Source: a virus. From it: a stretch of DNA of 35,596 bases. The position numbers and the translations under genes were made by a program. The stretch spans positions 1-35,596 of IMG/VR virus record IMGVR_UViG_3300044638_007592. One strand, written 5' to 3'. Positions 27,353 through 35,408 of this stretch are shown here, one piece after another (the first letter of the stretch is position 1; each line of letters opens with the position of its first letter). A model generated the notes under the pieces. That model was not told the origin of the DNA. It did not search any database and saw only the letters and a program-made list of their open reading frames with translations.

Positions 27353-29003
27353 AAGCTGCATCGATCGCCGCGATGTCGGCGGCGAGGGTTTCGGGGCTGA
27401 GGGTGTTGAGCGTGCCCGCGGCGGCTTGGAGTGTCTTGAGGCCCATGCCGATGGAGATGGCGATGGAGGCGGGGATTTTGACCTGGTCGATAGGTGTGCC
27501 AGTGGCCTGCGAGATGGCGAAGCGGATGCTGTTGAGCTTTTGCTCAATGGCGGCGTGGCGCACGGCCTCGCCATCCATGCCTGTGCGGCGCTCGATGAAG
27601 TCATCGGGGGTGATGAGGTTTTCACCGAGGTTTTCGAGGTCGGCTTTGTTGTCGCGTCCGGCATCGACGGTGGGGTCGGGATCGGTGACAAAGTCGATCT
27701 GGTTCCAATCGGGGACCGTGGCGTAGGCGTAAAGCGGGCCGCCGGGCTGCATGGCGGTGCCGATCACTTTTTCCCACAGCCATTCAAGGAAGGGGTAAAG
27801 GCGGGCGCGGAGTCCCTCATGGGCGCGGGCGACCTGCTGGAGCAATCCGCGATATTCGACGCCGCCGACTTTGCCGCGGGTGAAGATCCATTCAGGCGGG
27901 TATTTCAGCTCGAAGAGGAAGGGGTGGATGAGATCGGCGAGGATGTCGCGGAAGGGGATGCCTTCGGAGGGGTTGTTGAAGAAATTGAAGGATTCGTTGT
28001 CGGAGAGCGGGAGGAAGACGGCTCCTTCGGCGACTTCCACGAAGCGGCGGCCGGTATCGGCGGCGGGGCTGCCGCTCTGCTCGGCGACGGCGATCTGCTG
28101 CATGGCGTTGAGCATCTTGCCGTCGCGAGTGGTGGTGGCTCCGAGCAGAGAAGCGCGGACTTTGGCGGAGTGCTTGCGGAGGGCTTTGAGATCGAGTGAA
28201 TCAAGGAGATCGCGGCCGCTGGCGAAGATGATGGGATCGCCGTGATACTGATGGATGCGGGTGGGGTCTTTGAGGTGGAAGATGTTCCGGTGCCCCATGG
28301 CATTGACGGCGGGGATGTCGGTGAATTTTTTGGACGGCGTGTAGCCGGTGGCATCCGCGTCTTGATTGAGGCGGAGGAGCTGGAGCTGATCGAGGCCGTT
28401 GTATTGGAGTCCGTCAAACCAGCGGAGGGTGCGGGCGGCGTTGGACGGCACATCGCCATTGGTGAGCTGGTCACGGCTGACGAGCTGAATCTGGAAGGCT
28501 CGCTTGCTGCGGTCGTTGAGGCTCCAAGATGCGCCGCCGGGCTCATAGACGGGCAAAATGAAAAGCTCGCCATCGCCCAGCATGGCGGAGAGGAGCATGG
28601 GCTGGATGGCAAAGAGGTTGTGCTCCTTGCGGATGTCGATCGCGGGCGATTCGGCCCACTTTTTGAACAGGGCGGTGGCTTCGCGGCGGAAGTCGGCGTT
28701 TTGCGAGATCGACTTGCAACCGATGCCTTTGCCGACGGCTTCACGCGGAAGCTGCTGGATGCCGTAACGCACCTGCGGGATGCCTTCCTCGCTTTGCAAG
28801 AAGCGGGAAATTTGCACGAGGTCTTTGCTGCGCTGCATGCGCTCGACGCTCTTCAAGCTCCACGGCGTGTAGCGCGGCGTGGTGCGGTAACTGCCCGGCG
28901 TGGTGGAGGTGGCGACGTTGGTGATGCCGTGAGGGCTGTTGACGATGCCCGTGGTGCCAGAGATGGCGGGCGTGCGGGGCGACTTGGATGAGCGTTTTGC
29001 CAT
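27351..29003 (-). CDS. Portal protein, lambda family
   Basis: The 550 residues fit the lambda gpB family (533). The N-terminus is disordered (Ser/Thr/Pro). LKSVERMQRSKDLVQISRFL and PQVRYGIQQLPREAVGKGIG start the conserved body. GDGELFILPVYEPGGASWSL, the IQLVSRDQLT strand and GHRNIFHLKDPTRIHQYHGD form the clip/stem part. KYPPEWIFTRGKVGGVEYRG is a hallmark stretch. The dodecamer forms the DNA channel. Gene place between gpW-like and protease fits lambda. The C-terminal part contains KTLQAAAGTLNTLSPETLAA, a helical crown-like region. Confidence 0.93.
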   Translation of the reverse strand: MAKRSSKSPRTPAISGTTGIVNSPHGITNVATSTTPGSYRTTPRYTPWSLKSVERMQRSKDLVQISRFLQSEEGIPQVRYGIQQLPREAVGKGIGCKSISQNADFRREATALFKKWAESPAIDIRKEHNLFAIQPMLLSAMLGDGELFILPVYEPGGASWSLNDRSKRAFQIQLVSRDQLTNGDVPSNAARTLRWFDGLQYNGLDQLQLLRLNQDADATGYTPSKKFTDIPAVNAMGHRNIFHLKDPTRIHQYHGDPIIFASGRDLLDSLDLKALRKHSAKVRASLLGATTTRDGKMLNAMQQIAVAEQSGSPAADTGRRFVEVAEGAVFLPLSDNESFNFFNNPSEGIPFRDILADLIHPFLFELKYPPEWIFTRGKVGGVEYRGLLQQVARAHEGLRARLYPFLEWLWEKVIGTAMQPGGPLYAYATVPDWNQIDFVTDPDPTVDAGRDNKADLENLGENLITPDDFIERRTGMDGEAVRHAAIEQKLNSIRFAISQATGTPIDQVKIPASIAISIGMGLKTLQAAAGTLNTLSPETLAADIAAIDAA

Positions 29004-29029
29004 GGCGAGGAAAGTAGAGGGCGATGGGA

Positions 29030-29368
29030 TCAGCCAAGGAGGGCGGCGGGTTCACGGCCAGTGGCGAAGCGGAAGCCGAAGGGTCGGCGCTCGGAATTGT
29101 CCACGAGGCCCGCGATTTTGGCCTCGACGGCTTCGATGGCGGCCTGCACGGCTTGACGGCGTTGCTCGGGTGAGGAATCGCGGAACTGCGCGGAGTGCGA
29201 GGAGCCCTCAAAGGCATGAGCGGTGATCTCGGCTCCGCTGCGATCTTCCGCGAGGAGGAGGTATTGATCGGTGAGCCATTGGAGCTGCGCGGCGTTGTCG
29301 CCCGGATGCAGGATGCGGGCGTGGAAACGATAATCGGAAGTCAGGTCTGCAATGGAAACGGCCGCCAT
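29030..29368 (-). CDS. gpW-like head-tail joining protein
   Basis: The 112-residue helical protein starts MAAVSIADLTSDYRFHARIL at an ATG preceded by an exact TTTGACACC element at 11 nt. It contains LQWLTDQYLLLAEDRSGAEI and PEQRRQAVQAAIEAVEAKIA, fitting small joiners that plug the portal. Lambda has W between terminase and portal; so does this phage. The sequence is longer than lambda W (68 residues), so the family label is by position. Confidence 0.65.
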   Translation of the reverse strand: MAAVSIADLTSDYRFHARILHPGDNAAQLQWLTDQYLLLAEDRSGAEITAHAFEGSSHSAQFRDSSPEQRRQAVQAAIEAVEAKIAGLVDNSERRPFGFRFATGREPAALLG

Positions 29369-29379
29369 GCGGGCGGGCG

Positions 29380-29388
29380 GGTGTCAAA
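29380..29388 (-). promoter_or_regulatory. Start-associated element TTTGACACC, 11 nt before the gpW-like start
   Basis: Minus-strand TTTGACACC is separated from the ATG at 29368 by 11 nt (29369-29379). Confidence 0.75.
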
Positions 29389-29407
29389 GGCCCGGCGGTG
29401 GACCGCC

Positions 29408-29432
29408 ATGACGGGATTGACCGGAGTGACAG
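29408..29432. repeat. Junction repeat family C, short copy
   Basis: TGACGGGATTGACCGGAGTG followed by ACAG, between the methyltransferase and the gpW-like gene. Confidence 0.7.
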
Positions 29433-29473
29433 CGGCGAACTGGCGCTGCGGCAAACAGACTCGCTGAGGCTCG

Positions 29474-30457
29474 CTAGTTGCCGAGCTGGGTGTTGTCCTT
29501 CACTCGCGTGAGCCTGTTCCATGCTTCTCGCACCACTGCTGGAATTTGGCCGTTTCCAAGGGCTTCAAGTCGGTCCATCCCACGGGCCACCCCATCAACC
29601 ATTCTTCCCATTCCGGGTTTATCATCTTCCCCATGTTCTGCGGGATCTTCTCGCCACCATTCGAGATCGCCACCGCCGCATTCAGAGGATAGCTGTTCCG
29701 ATTGAACTGCTCCGCCCCCGCTCGGTTCTTGGCATCGTTCACCGTTGGAGTCGGCCACATCCTTCGGCCTTGCCTGAAGGATACCGGAAACTTCTCGGTA
29801 GTCGTATTCGTCGTCTTGGCTTGGTCCTGGGCAGTCGCATTCATGGTAGTGGGTTTCGCATTCGGGGCAATAGGGTTCATTGCAGCATTCACATTCGAGC
29901 ATGTCGGCAACGTCCATCACTCGTCTCCAGCGCCGCACTCCAGCGATCCAGACTCGTCTTCTGACGTGGGGCGCTCCGACTTCAGTTCCAGATATAGTTT
30001 CCCATCGCACATCATACCCCTCCGAGGCCAAGTCCGAGAGGACTCGCCCGAAGTATCCGTGACTTCCAAAGAGTCCGACCACGTTTTCCAGGAGCACATA
30101 CCGAGGCTCCGCACGTCGAATGATTTCGATGGTAGCGGGCCACTGATTCTTAGCTCCCGTTCCGGCAGTGCCTTGGCCTGCGTGCATGTAGTTTGCGAGG
30201 GAAAATTCTTGGCACGGAAAACCCGCCGATACAACGTCAACCACTCCTTTGTAGCAGTCAGCATATCCGTCCCGAATAAAGTCTCGGACATCGCCACAAT
30301 AGACGGGTGCATCGTCGAGAATCCCATCTGCAATGCGCTGGGCGAGCAGACGGCACGCATAGGCGTTCCACTCCACATATCCGAGTGTTGTCCATCCGAG
30401 AAGCTTGCTGCCAAGAAGGCCGCCACCTCCACCAGAGAATAGGGAGAGTTCACGCAT
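29474..30457 (-). CDS. C5 cytosine DNA methyltransferase with Cys-rich insert
   Basis: The protein has 327 residues. Motif I is LFSGGGGGLLGSKLLG, motif IV GFPCQEFS with catalytic Cys82, motif VI ENV at 124-126, motif VIII RRRVWIAG, and motif X GNGQIP near 306. Between VIII and the target-recognition region lies a run of seven cysteines (189-209: CECCNEPYCPEC, then CDC), probably zinc-binding and not usual in Dcm-type enzymes. No cognate nuclease is present, so it probably protects phage DNA from host restriction. GC is lower than neighbours; it looks like an inserted accessory gene between terminase and joiner. Starts 8 bp inside the previous gene. Confidence 0.92.
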   Translation of the reverse strand: MRELSLFSGGGGGLLGSKLLGWTTLGYVEWNAYACRLLAQRIADGILDDAPVYCGDVRDFIRDGYADCYKGVVDVVSAGFPCQEFSLANYMHAGQGTAGTGAKNQWPATIEIIRRAEPRYVLLENVVGLFGSHGYFGRVLSDLASEGYDVRWETISGTEVGAPHVRRRVWIAGVRRWRRVMDVADMLECECCNEPYCPECETHYHECDCPGPSQDDEYDYREVSGILQARPKDVADSNGERCQEPSGGGAVQSEQLSSECGGGDLEWWREDPAEHGEDDKPGMGRMVDGVARGMDRLEALGNGQIPAVVREAWNRLTRVKDNTQLGN

Positions 30458-30716
30458 TGGTCTTCGAGGGTCTGATTTCCGGTGTCCATGTTTTGCCGTA
30501 TTGTTGTTTTACCTGCTCCAGTTGATCGGCCACGCGGTCTTCCGTATAGTCGTATGTGTAGGCGAGGTTTTTGTTATCCGTGAAGGAGATGCCTCCGTGG
30601 ATGCTGGTTCGAGTGAGATACTTGCCTTCATCGTTCTTGATGAAGACTCGTTTCCCGTTGAACTCTGCGTCCATGTTTGATCGTGCTGCGAAATCTTGAA
30701 TCTCTTGGGTGGTCAT
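30450..30716 (-). CDS. Small protein paired with the methyltransferase, unknown
   Basis: This 88-residue mixed alpha/beta protein contains MTTQEIQDFAARSNMDAEFN and GKYLTRTSIHGGISFTDNKN. Not recognised. Its 3' end overlaps the methyltransferase start by 8 bp, so the two are coupled. Lower GC like the methyltransferase, so they likely arrived together. Confidence 0.65.
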   Translation of the reverse strand: MTTQEIQDFAARSNMDAEFNGKRVFIKNDEGKYLTRTSIHGGISFTDNKNLAYTYDYTEDRVADQLEQVKQQYGKTWTPEIRPSKTNA

Positions 30717-30789
30717 AGTCTTGTGTGTTAAATCCGTGAAGGAGAACCAGACGCTGATGCGGACGGCGAAGCGCCGCTGAACTCATCGT

Positions 30790-32613
30790 TCAAAGCATCC
30801 CGCCAGCACGGAGGAGCTGGTAGTCAATGCAGGCGTATTTGGAGCAATCGCCGAAGTGGTCGTGGGGGACGCGTTGCCATTCGCCGTCGGCGTCGCGTTT
30901 TTGGCCGGTGTGTCCGAGTTTGATCTCGGGATCGGCATCGACGGGGAGATGGAATCCGCCATCGATGCGCTTCATCATGCGGTTGGCGTAAAGCATGTTT
31001 TTCACTTCGCGGTCGTTGAAGACGAGCAGTGACATACCTGGTCGTGTGGCGACGCGGGTTTCGTGGAGCTGTCCATGCTTGGCGTCGGAGCCTTTGACGG
31101 GGATAAAGAAGCCTTTGGAGGCGGCGCACACGTCGAGTTGATCGTCTTGCTGCCAGCCGGTGTCGAGGTAGCCGCGGACGGGATAGATTTTTTCGCCGGT
31201 GCCTTCGACGATGATGTGTCGGGCTTTCAGGAAGTCGGTGGCGAGGAGATCCTTGGATGAGACGACGGTGCCCCAGTCGCAGACCCAAACACCGCCGTCG
31301 TGGGCGAGGGCGGCGAGTTCCCAGTGCGTGGTGGCTTCACCGGGATCGGCATTGAGGAGTAGTCGCAGCGGCTTAAAGGGCAGGGTGCCGCGGCGATACA
31401 AAGGGCGGCCGTTTTTGCCGTCGGCGATGGCTTTGACGACATCGTCCATTCTGAGGTTGACGTTGAACTCAGTCCACGGGCGGGCGAGGCGGCTGTTGTA
31501 GTAGTCCTGAAGGCCGAACATGTCCTTGAGTGAATCGAGGAAGTCCCATGCCATGGTGCCGAAGCTCTTGGTGGGCGAGTAGAACGAAGGCAGGATGAAG
31601 GTGCGGCGGTTTTTGGCGGCGAGGATGTTGTGGCGTTTTTCGGCGCAACCTTCGACCATCGCCTGTTTGTGCAGCTCGGTGATCTGGCAGCCGTTGTGCG
31701 GGCAGATGTAGCGCACGGATTCACGCACGCGGGCCTCGTCCCATTGCCCGGAGGCCTCACGGGCGTCTTTGTCCCAGGTGAGGGATTTGTAGTCGCTGGG
31801 GAGGGTGAGGCCGAGGTGGGTGTTGTATTCCTCGACATCTTCGGGCCGGCCGATGAAGTCGAGGTAGAACCAGCCGCGGCAGTGCGGACACTCGGTGTAG
31901 AAATGGGTTTGGTCTCCGGCGAGGATGTATTTCCAGAATGGATGCGTGGGGCTATTCGGCGTGCTGGAGTAGTAGTGAAACTCCAGAGCGCCAAAGCCGT
32001 CGGTGCGTTTGGCGATGAGGTGGAAAGGATGCGCCTCGGGGGCCTGGTCGCTTTCGCTTTGGATGAGCTTTGAGGCTTCATCGCAAAGGGTGATGCCATA
32101 CGAGCCACCAGAGAGCGCGCCGGGGGAATTGCCGCCGACGAGGTTGACCATGCCGCCAGCCATGTCCATGGACATGGAGCGGTAACGGTCGGAGTTGGCG
32201 GGCTTGCAGGCGGCGAGGATGGGGTTCTCGTCGATGAGGACCTGCATGCGCTTTTCGCTGAGCTCGGTCTTGGTCCAGTCGCGTGAGCTGCCGATCATGA
32301 GGATCGGCATGGGGGCATTGACGAGTCGATACGAAGCTCCGAGCGTGAGCATGGTGGTCTTAGCGATCTGCACCCCGGCGGAGACGCCGCATTCATTGAT
32401 GCCCGCTTCGGGGTTGAAGCATTCCAAGATGGGCCGCTGAAACGGACGCGAAGCCGTGCGGAACGGCCCGGCGGAGTTCGGTGCCATTTTGCGCGGGAGG
32501 ATAATGTTTTCCTCCAGCCAGGGCACGACGGCTTTTCGCCGCTGGGTGCGGAACATGCCGAGCACCTCGCTTTGCACCAGCGCGGCGCGGCGTTGCTGCG
32601 GGGTCGGGTTCAT
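30790..32613 (-). CDS. Terminase large subunit, lambda gpA family
   Basis: The 607-residue protein has the ATPase part with a Walker A-like segment at about 77-89 (VSAGVQIAKTTML) and ITLCDEAS with Asp178-Glu179 (Walker B), followed by YYSSTPNSP (motif III). A zinc-binding-like pair CPHC (242-245) and CPHNGC follows, typical of gpA relatives. The C-terminal half (LRLLLNADPGEATTHWELAA onward) is the RNase H-like nuclease. The enzyme cuts at cos and pumps DNA. Overlaps TerS by 4 bp (ATGA, 32610-32613). The gpA family implies cos-type packaging. Confidence 0.95.
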   Translation of the reverse strand: MNPTPQQRRAALVQSEVLGMFRTQRRKAVVPWLEENIILPRKMAPNSAGPFRTASRPFQRPILECFNPEAGINECGVSAGVQIAKTTMLTLGASYRLVNAPMPILMIGSSRDWTKTELSEKRMQVLIDENPILAACKPANSDRYRSMSMDMAGGMVNLVGGNSPGALSGGSYGITLCDEASKLIQSESDQAPEAHPFHLIAKRTDGFGALEFHYYSSTPNSPTHPFWKYILAGDQTHFYTECPHCRGWFYLDFIGRPEDVEEYNTHLGLTLPSDYKSLTWDKDAREASGQWDEARVRESVRYICPHNGCQITELHKQAMVEGCAEKRHNILAAKNRRTFILPSFYSPTKSFGTMAWDFLDSLKDMFGLQDYYNSRLARPWTEFNVNLRMDDVVKAIADGKNGRPLYRRGTLPFKPLRLLLNADPGEATTHWELAALAHDGGVWVCDWGTVVSSKDLLATDFLKARHIIVEGTGEKIYPVRGYLDTGWQQDDQLDVCAASKGFFIPVKGSDAKHGQLHETRVATRPGMSLLVFNDREVKNMLYANRMMKRIDGGFHLPVDADPEIKLGHTGQKRDADGEWQRVPHDHFGDCSKYACIDYQLLRAGGML

Positions 32614-33263
32614 ACCGTGAGCTCCGCGAGCACGTTTTCGAGCGCGGGGTTGAACTCCTCTTCACGCCACTGCGAGATCGCCCGCATGGCATGCTGGGGG
32701 TTGTCGGGGTTCGCCCGCTGGGCGATGCGGCCTTCAAAAGAGGCGAAGAGCGAGACGAATTTCATCAGCGCGGCTTTGGCGTCCTGCCAGGCGGACATGG
32801 GCTGAAGTCGGCCGCTTTCCAGCTCGGCCTGGACGCGACGCTGGCGGGCGAGGTGGTAGGACTTCAGCGAATCGGCCGCGATTTTCACAAAGCCGATGGC
32901 TGCCATCGGATCGCCACGATCCAAAGCCACCTCCCGCTGCGCATTGGCAGCAACCAGCCCGGCCCACGCCTGACACTCGGCATACTCTTCGGGCGTCCAC
33001 TGGTCCTGCGGCTTCTCCATAGCAGGCGGAGCCACATGCACCAGCCGATCTCCGGGGGGCGTTTGCCTGCTCATTACAGCAACCAAAGCACTTTTTTGAA
33101 CTTCATCGGGATTTGCACTTTCCGCCCCTTTTATTGCCATCGTCGCTTCTAATGCAATAAAATTTGGATGGCGATTTTTAGCATGCAACTGCGCAGTTCG
33201 CTTGGCTACCCCCTCAGTAGCCATATAAAGTTTAATCAATCCTTTTTTCAGGTGCGCACCCAC
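32610..33263 (-). CDS. Terminase small subunit, Nu1-like
   Basis: The preferred start is the GTG at 33263 (217 residues). It lies 12 nt after a TTTGACACA element and keeps the whole HTH; the ATG at 33224 (204 residues) is the alternative. The frame stays open to 33338, but that stretch is made of GCGCAAA repeats and is probably non-coding. Residues near the N-terminus (LKKGLIKLYMATEGVAKRTA, QLHAKNRHPNF) form a winged-HTH like lambda Nu1. It binds the cos region and brings in TerL. The repeats just upstream are the likely binding sites. Ends in a 4-bp overlap with TerL. Confidence 0.8.
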   Translation of the reverse strand: MGAHLKKGLIKLYMATEGVAKRTAQLHAKNRHPNFIALEATMAIKGAESANPDEVQKSALVAVMSRQTPPGDRLVHVAPPAMEKPQDQWTPEEYAECQAWAGLVAANAQREVALDRGDPMAAIGFVKIAADSLKSYHLARQRRVQAELESGRLQPMSAWQDAKAALMKFVSLFASFEGRIAQRANPDNPQHAMRAISQWREEEFNPALENVLAELTV

Positions 33264-33275
33264 ATGTGCGCTTTC

Positions 33276-33284
33276 TGTGTCAAA
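33276..33284 (-). promoter_or_regulatory. Start-associated element, variant TTTGACACA, 12 nt before the TerS GTG
   Basis: Minus-strand TTTGACACA is separated from the GTG at 33263 by 12 nt. It differs from the exact element at the last base and supports this start over the ATG at 33224. Confidence 0.55.
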
Positions 33285-33346
33285 GCGCAACAATTCCGCG
33301 CAAAGCGCAAACCTTGCGCCAAAACCATGCGCAAACACGTTTGCGC
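33285..33346. repeat. GCGCAAA repeat cluster upstream of TerS
   Basis: GCGCAA(A) occurs at 33285, 33298, 33305 and 33329, with inverted copies (TTGCGC) at 33314 and 33341. TGCGCAAA-CACG-TTTGCGCA at 33328-33347 is a palindrome. Its place directly before TerS recalls the R-sites of lambda cosB. Confidence 0.75.
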
Positions 33347-33739
33347 ACCCGCTCGCTCAAAAGCGTAGAGACGTTAAACCCGAGTGGCAGGGGCGGGCTG
33401 GAAAAAGATTCCTTACCCACCCCACCCATGCCGCCCCATGCCTCCACAATGACGGCACCGCCGTCATTGTGGAACGCTAGATCGTAAAACGTGGAACATT
33501 TAGAATGACGGGATGACTACTGGTTTTCTCTCTTCCAAATAAAATACCATCATAAAAGCAAAGCGCCTTGTTTGCACACCAATCACCGCCTTGCAGGCGG
33601 CACGCCGTCACAAACACGTTCCACGCTCGCATTATTGGACGTTCCACAATGACGGCATGACGCGTCACAAGCAGCAAGCGCCAGTCATCCAAGCCGATTT
33701 TCTGAATCGCTCGCGTCGTGGCGAGCTCAGATCATCGCA
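33347..33739. other. Non-coding segment with dyads: candidate cos site or replication origin
   Basis: A 14-bp perfect inverted repeat with 3-nt loop lies at 33443-33473 (left arm TCCACAATGACGGC). The 17-mer CGTTCCACAATGACGGC at 33640-33656 is an exact inverted copy of 33460-33476. GTGGAAC/GTTCCAC occurs four times and AATGACGG/CCGTCATT four times. An AT-rich stretch (CCAAATAAAATACCATCATA) lies at 33535-33554, and CCGCC-TTGCA-GGCGG nearby. Between helicase and TerS, this is the expected place for cos; origin iterons are the alternative. Confidence 0.7.
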
Positions 33740-35353
33740 TCACGCCGCAGGTGGCGCGATCATCCAACCCTTCCATGCACTCGTGTCCTTTTTGGTCACT
33801 CGAATGTCGCGGAAATGCTCATCCGCAAACAGCCGCCCGAGAAGGGTGCTGCACTTGTTATGCTGGAAGAGCTTCTTTGCCATAGTCGCCACGTTGCAGT
33901 GGCAGCCACCTTCGCCTGTCAAAAGCATCTGGAGCGTCTCCGCCTTGCCATGCCACGCACGGATGCGCACATGCTGCCCACCCACCCAGATCGGCGGCAC
34001 TTCCTTGTCGCCCACTAGATCCCACAGCTTCATCTCTTGCGGCCCATCGCCCAGCATCTCCTCGCCGCTGCTCTCCACACCACGAAACACCGCCGAGTCG
34101 ATGAGACTCATCAGCTGCGCCGCCGGCGTATCATCAAAAAGCTCATCCTTGATGCACGGCGCATGGTATTCGCGGAAACCGAACCGCGTCGCGTTCTTCC
34201 CGTCCTCATAAACCTTCAGCTCCTCGGGAATCTGCCACTCGTTCAGCAGCCAGTGCAGATAGCACGGCAGCTCACGCTCCATCACCTCGCGGAACTCCTT
34301 TTGGTTCTCGATGCTGTTCGTCGTGATGATCGGCAGCGGACGCGCAGCACAGTGGAAAACCAGCACCTTGTCGCCAAAATCTGCCGTGATGATCGGCAGC
34401 GAGCGCAGTTTGTCCGGATCATCATTCACCGAGATCGTCAGCCGCCAGAACGGCGACACACTACAAGGCTCCGTCCGCATCAAACGCATGCGCTGCGACG
34501 GATTCGCCACCACCTGCTTGATCTTCTCAGCCAGGCTCGTGCGATCCACTGTGCGCTGCGACGGCGTCGGGATCTCGCTCAGCATCAAGTGCTCCGCCGC
34601 AAACACATCCCCGTTAAACTCATCGCTCTCAAAGAGAAACTTCGCCGGGTCACAGTATCGCCCATAGCCACCCAGCAGCGGCGTGATCACCTGCTCCTGC
34701 AGACGATTCTTCCCGCAACCACGCGGCCCCGCCAATATCATCGCATGCCCTTGACGCCAATGCCCAGGCTCACCGCGCCGGATGCTATCCGCCGCCACCT
34801 GGCACCACGAGTGAAACCACGGCGTTTGATCAATCCCACCCATCTCCCGACGATCCAGCTGGCCCTCAATCAGCGCCCGCAGATGGCTCCAGTCGCCCTC
34901 ACGCGGCTCCACCAGCTTCGGAGCCTGCTTCACCAGCACTCGCTCACCGCTGTCCAGCGTGTAAATCTTCGACATATAGCCCGGCAGCGACGGCAGCACC
35001 TCATCTAGGCTCCGATGCTTCCGCACGTGCAGCATCACCCGCTTCGCCTCGCTCAGCATCTCATTCTCCCTCGCCTTGATCGCGATCATCCGCCCCGGCA
35101 GACTCCGCATCGCATCGATCGTCGCCTGTTGAGGCCAGCGTTGCCAGCGACCATCCGCGCTCTGCATCATGAAGTTGTCACCATCCCCGCTGCGCCAATA
35201 CATCCGCATCTCCTCCGCCACCGCCGCCTCATCAAACACCTTTGGAGCCTCCGCATCACCAGCCACAAACGACGCCGGCGCGTCATCGGCAGGTTTGCTC
35301 ACCTTGCCGCGACGCGGATTCTTTGGCTCCTTCGATGTCTGTTTTTTTGCCAC
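33740..35353 (-). CDS. D5/SF3-like replicative helicase (DUF5906-type)
   Basis: The protein has 537 residues. The central ATPase has Walker A ILAGPRGCGKNRLQ (Gly-x-x-Gly-Cys-Gly-Lys-Asn, about 209-216) and Walker B LMLSEI (256-261), then a basic stretch (SQRMRLMRTEPCSVSPFWRL) and NDDPDKLRSLP with a sensor-like Asn. These fit the viral D5-like/SF3 family often paired with phage primases. The N-terminal part is basic and then helical (DEAAVAEEMRMYWRSGDGDN). It unwinds DNA at the phage origin. It follows the primase by 55 bp on the same strand. Confidence 0.83.
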   Translation of the reverse strand: MAKKQTSKEPKNPRRGKVSKPADDAPASFVAGDAEAPKVFDEAAVAEEMRMYWRSGDGDNFMMQSADGRWQRWPQQATIDAMRSLPGRMIAIKARENEMLSEAKRVMLHVRKHRSLDEVLPSLPGYMSKIYTLDSGERVLVKQAPKLVEPREGDWSHLRALIEGQLDRREMGGIDQTPWFHSWCQVAADSIRRGEPGHWRQGHAMILAGPRGCGKNRLQEQVITPLLGGYGRYCDPAKFLFESDEFNGDVFAAEHLMLSEIPTPSQRTVDRTSLAEKIKQVVANPSQRMRLMRTEPCSVSPFWRLTISVNDDPDKLRSLPIITADFGDKVLVFHCAARPLPIITTNSIENQKEFREVMERELPCYLHWLLNEWQIPEELKVYEDGKNATRFGFREYHAPCIKDELFDDTPAAQLMSLIDSAVFRGVESSGEEMLGDGPQEMKLWDLVGDKEVPPIWVGGQHVRIRAWHGKAETLQMLLTGEGGCHCNVATMAKKLFQHNKCSTLLGRLFADEHFRDIRVTKKDTSAWKGWMIAPPAA

Positions 35354-35408
35354 GTGTGCCCTTTGGTGTTTGGTTGAGTTGTTGGTTGCTCGCTTCGTTC
35401 CCTGTCAT

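Noticed and set aside
33264-33338. N-terminal extension of TerS
   Set aside because: It consists of the GCGCAAA repeat cluster; the GTG at 33263 with its upstream element is preferred.
33477-33692. A 71-residue minus-strand frame
   Set aside because: It is read through the GTGGAAC and AATGACGG dyads; no domain, and regulatory repeats explain the DNA better.
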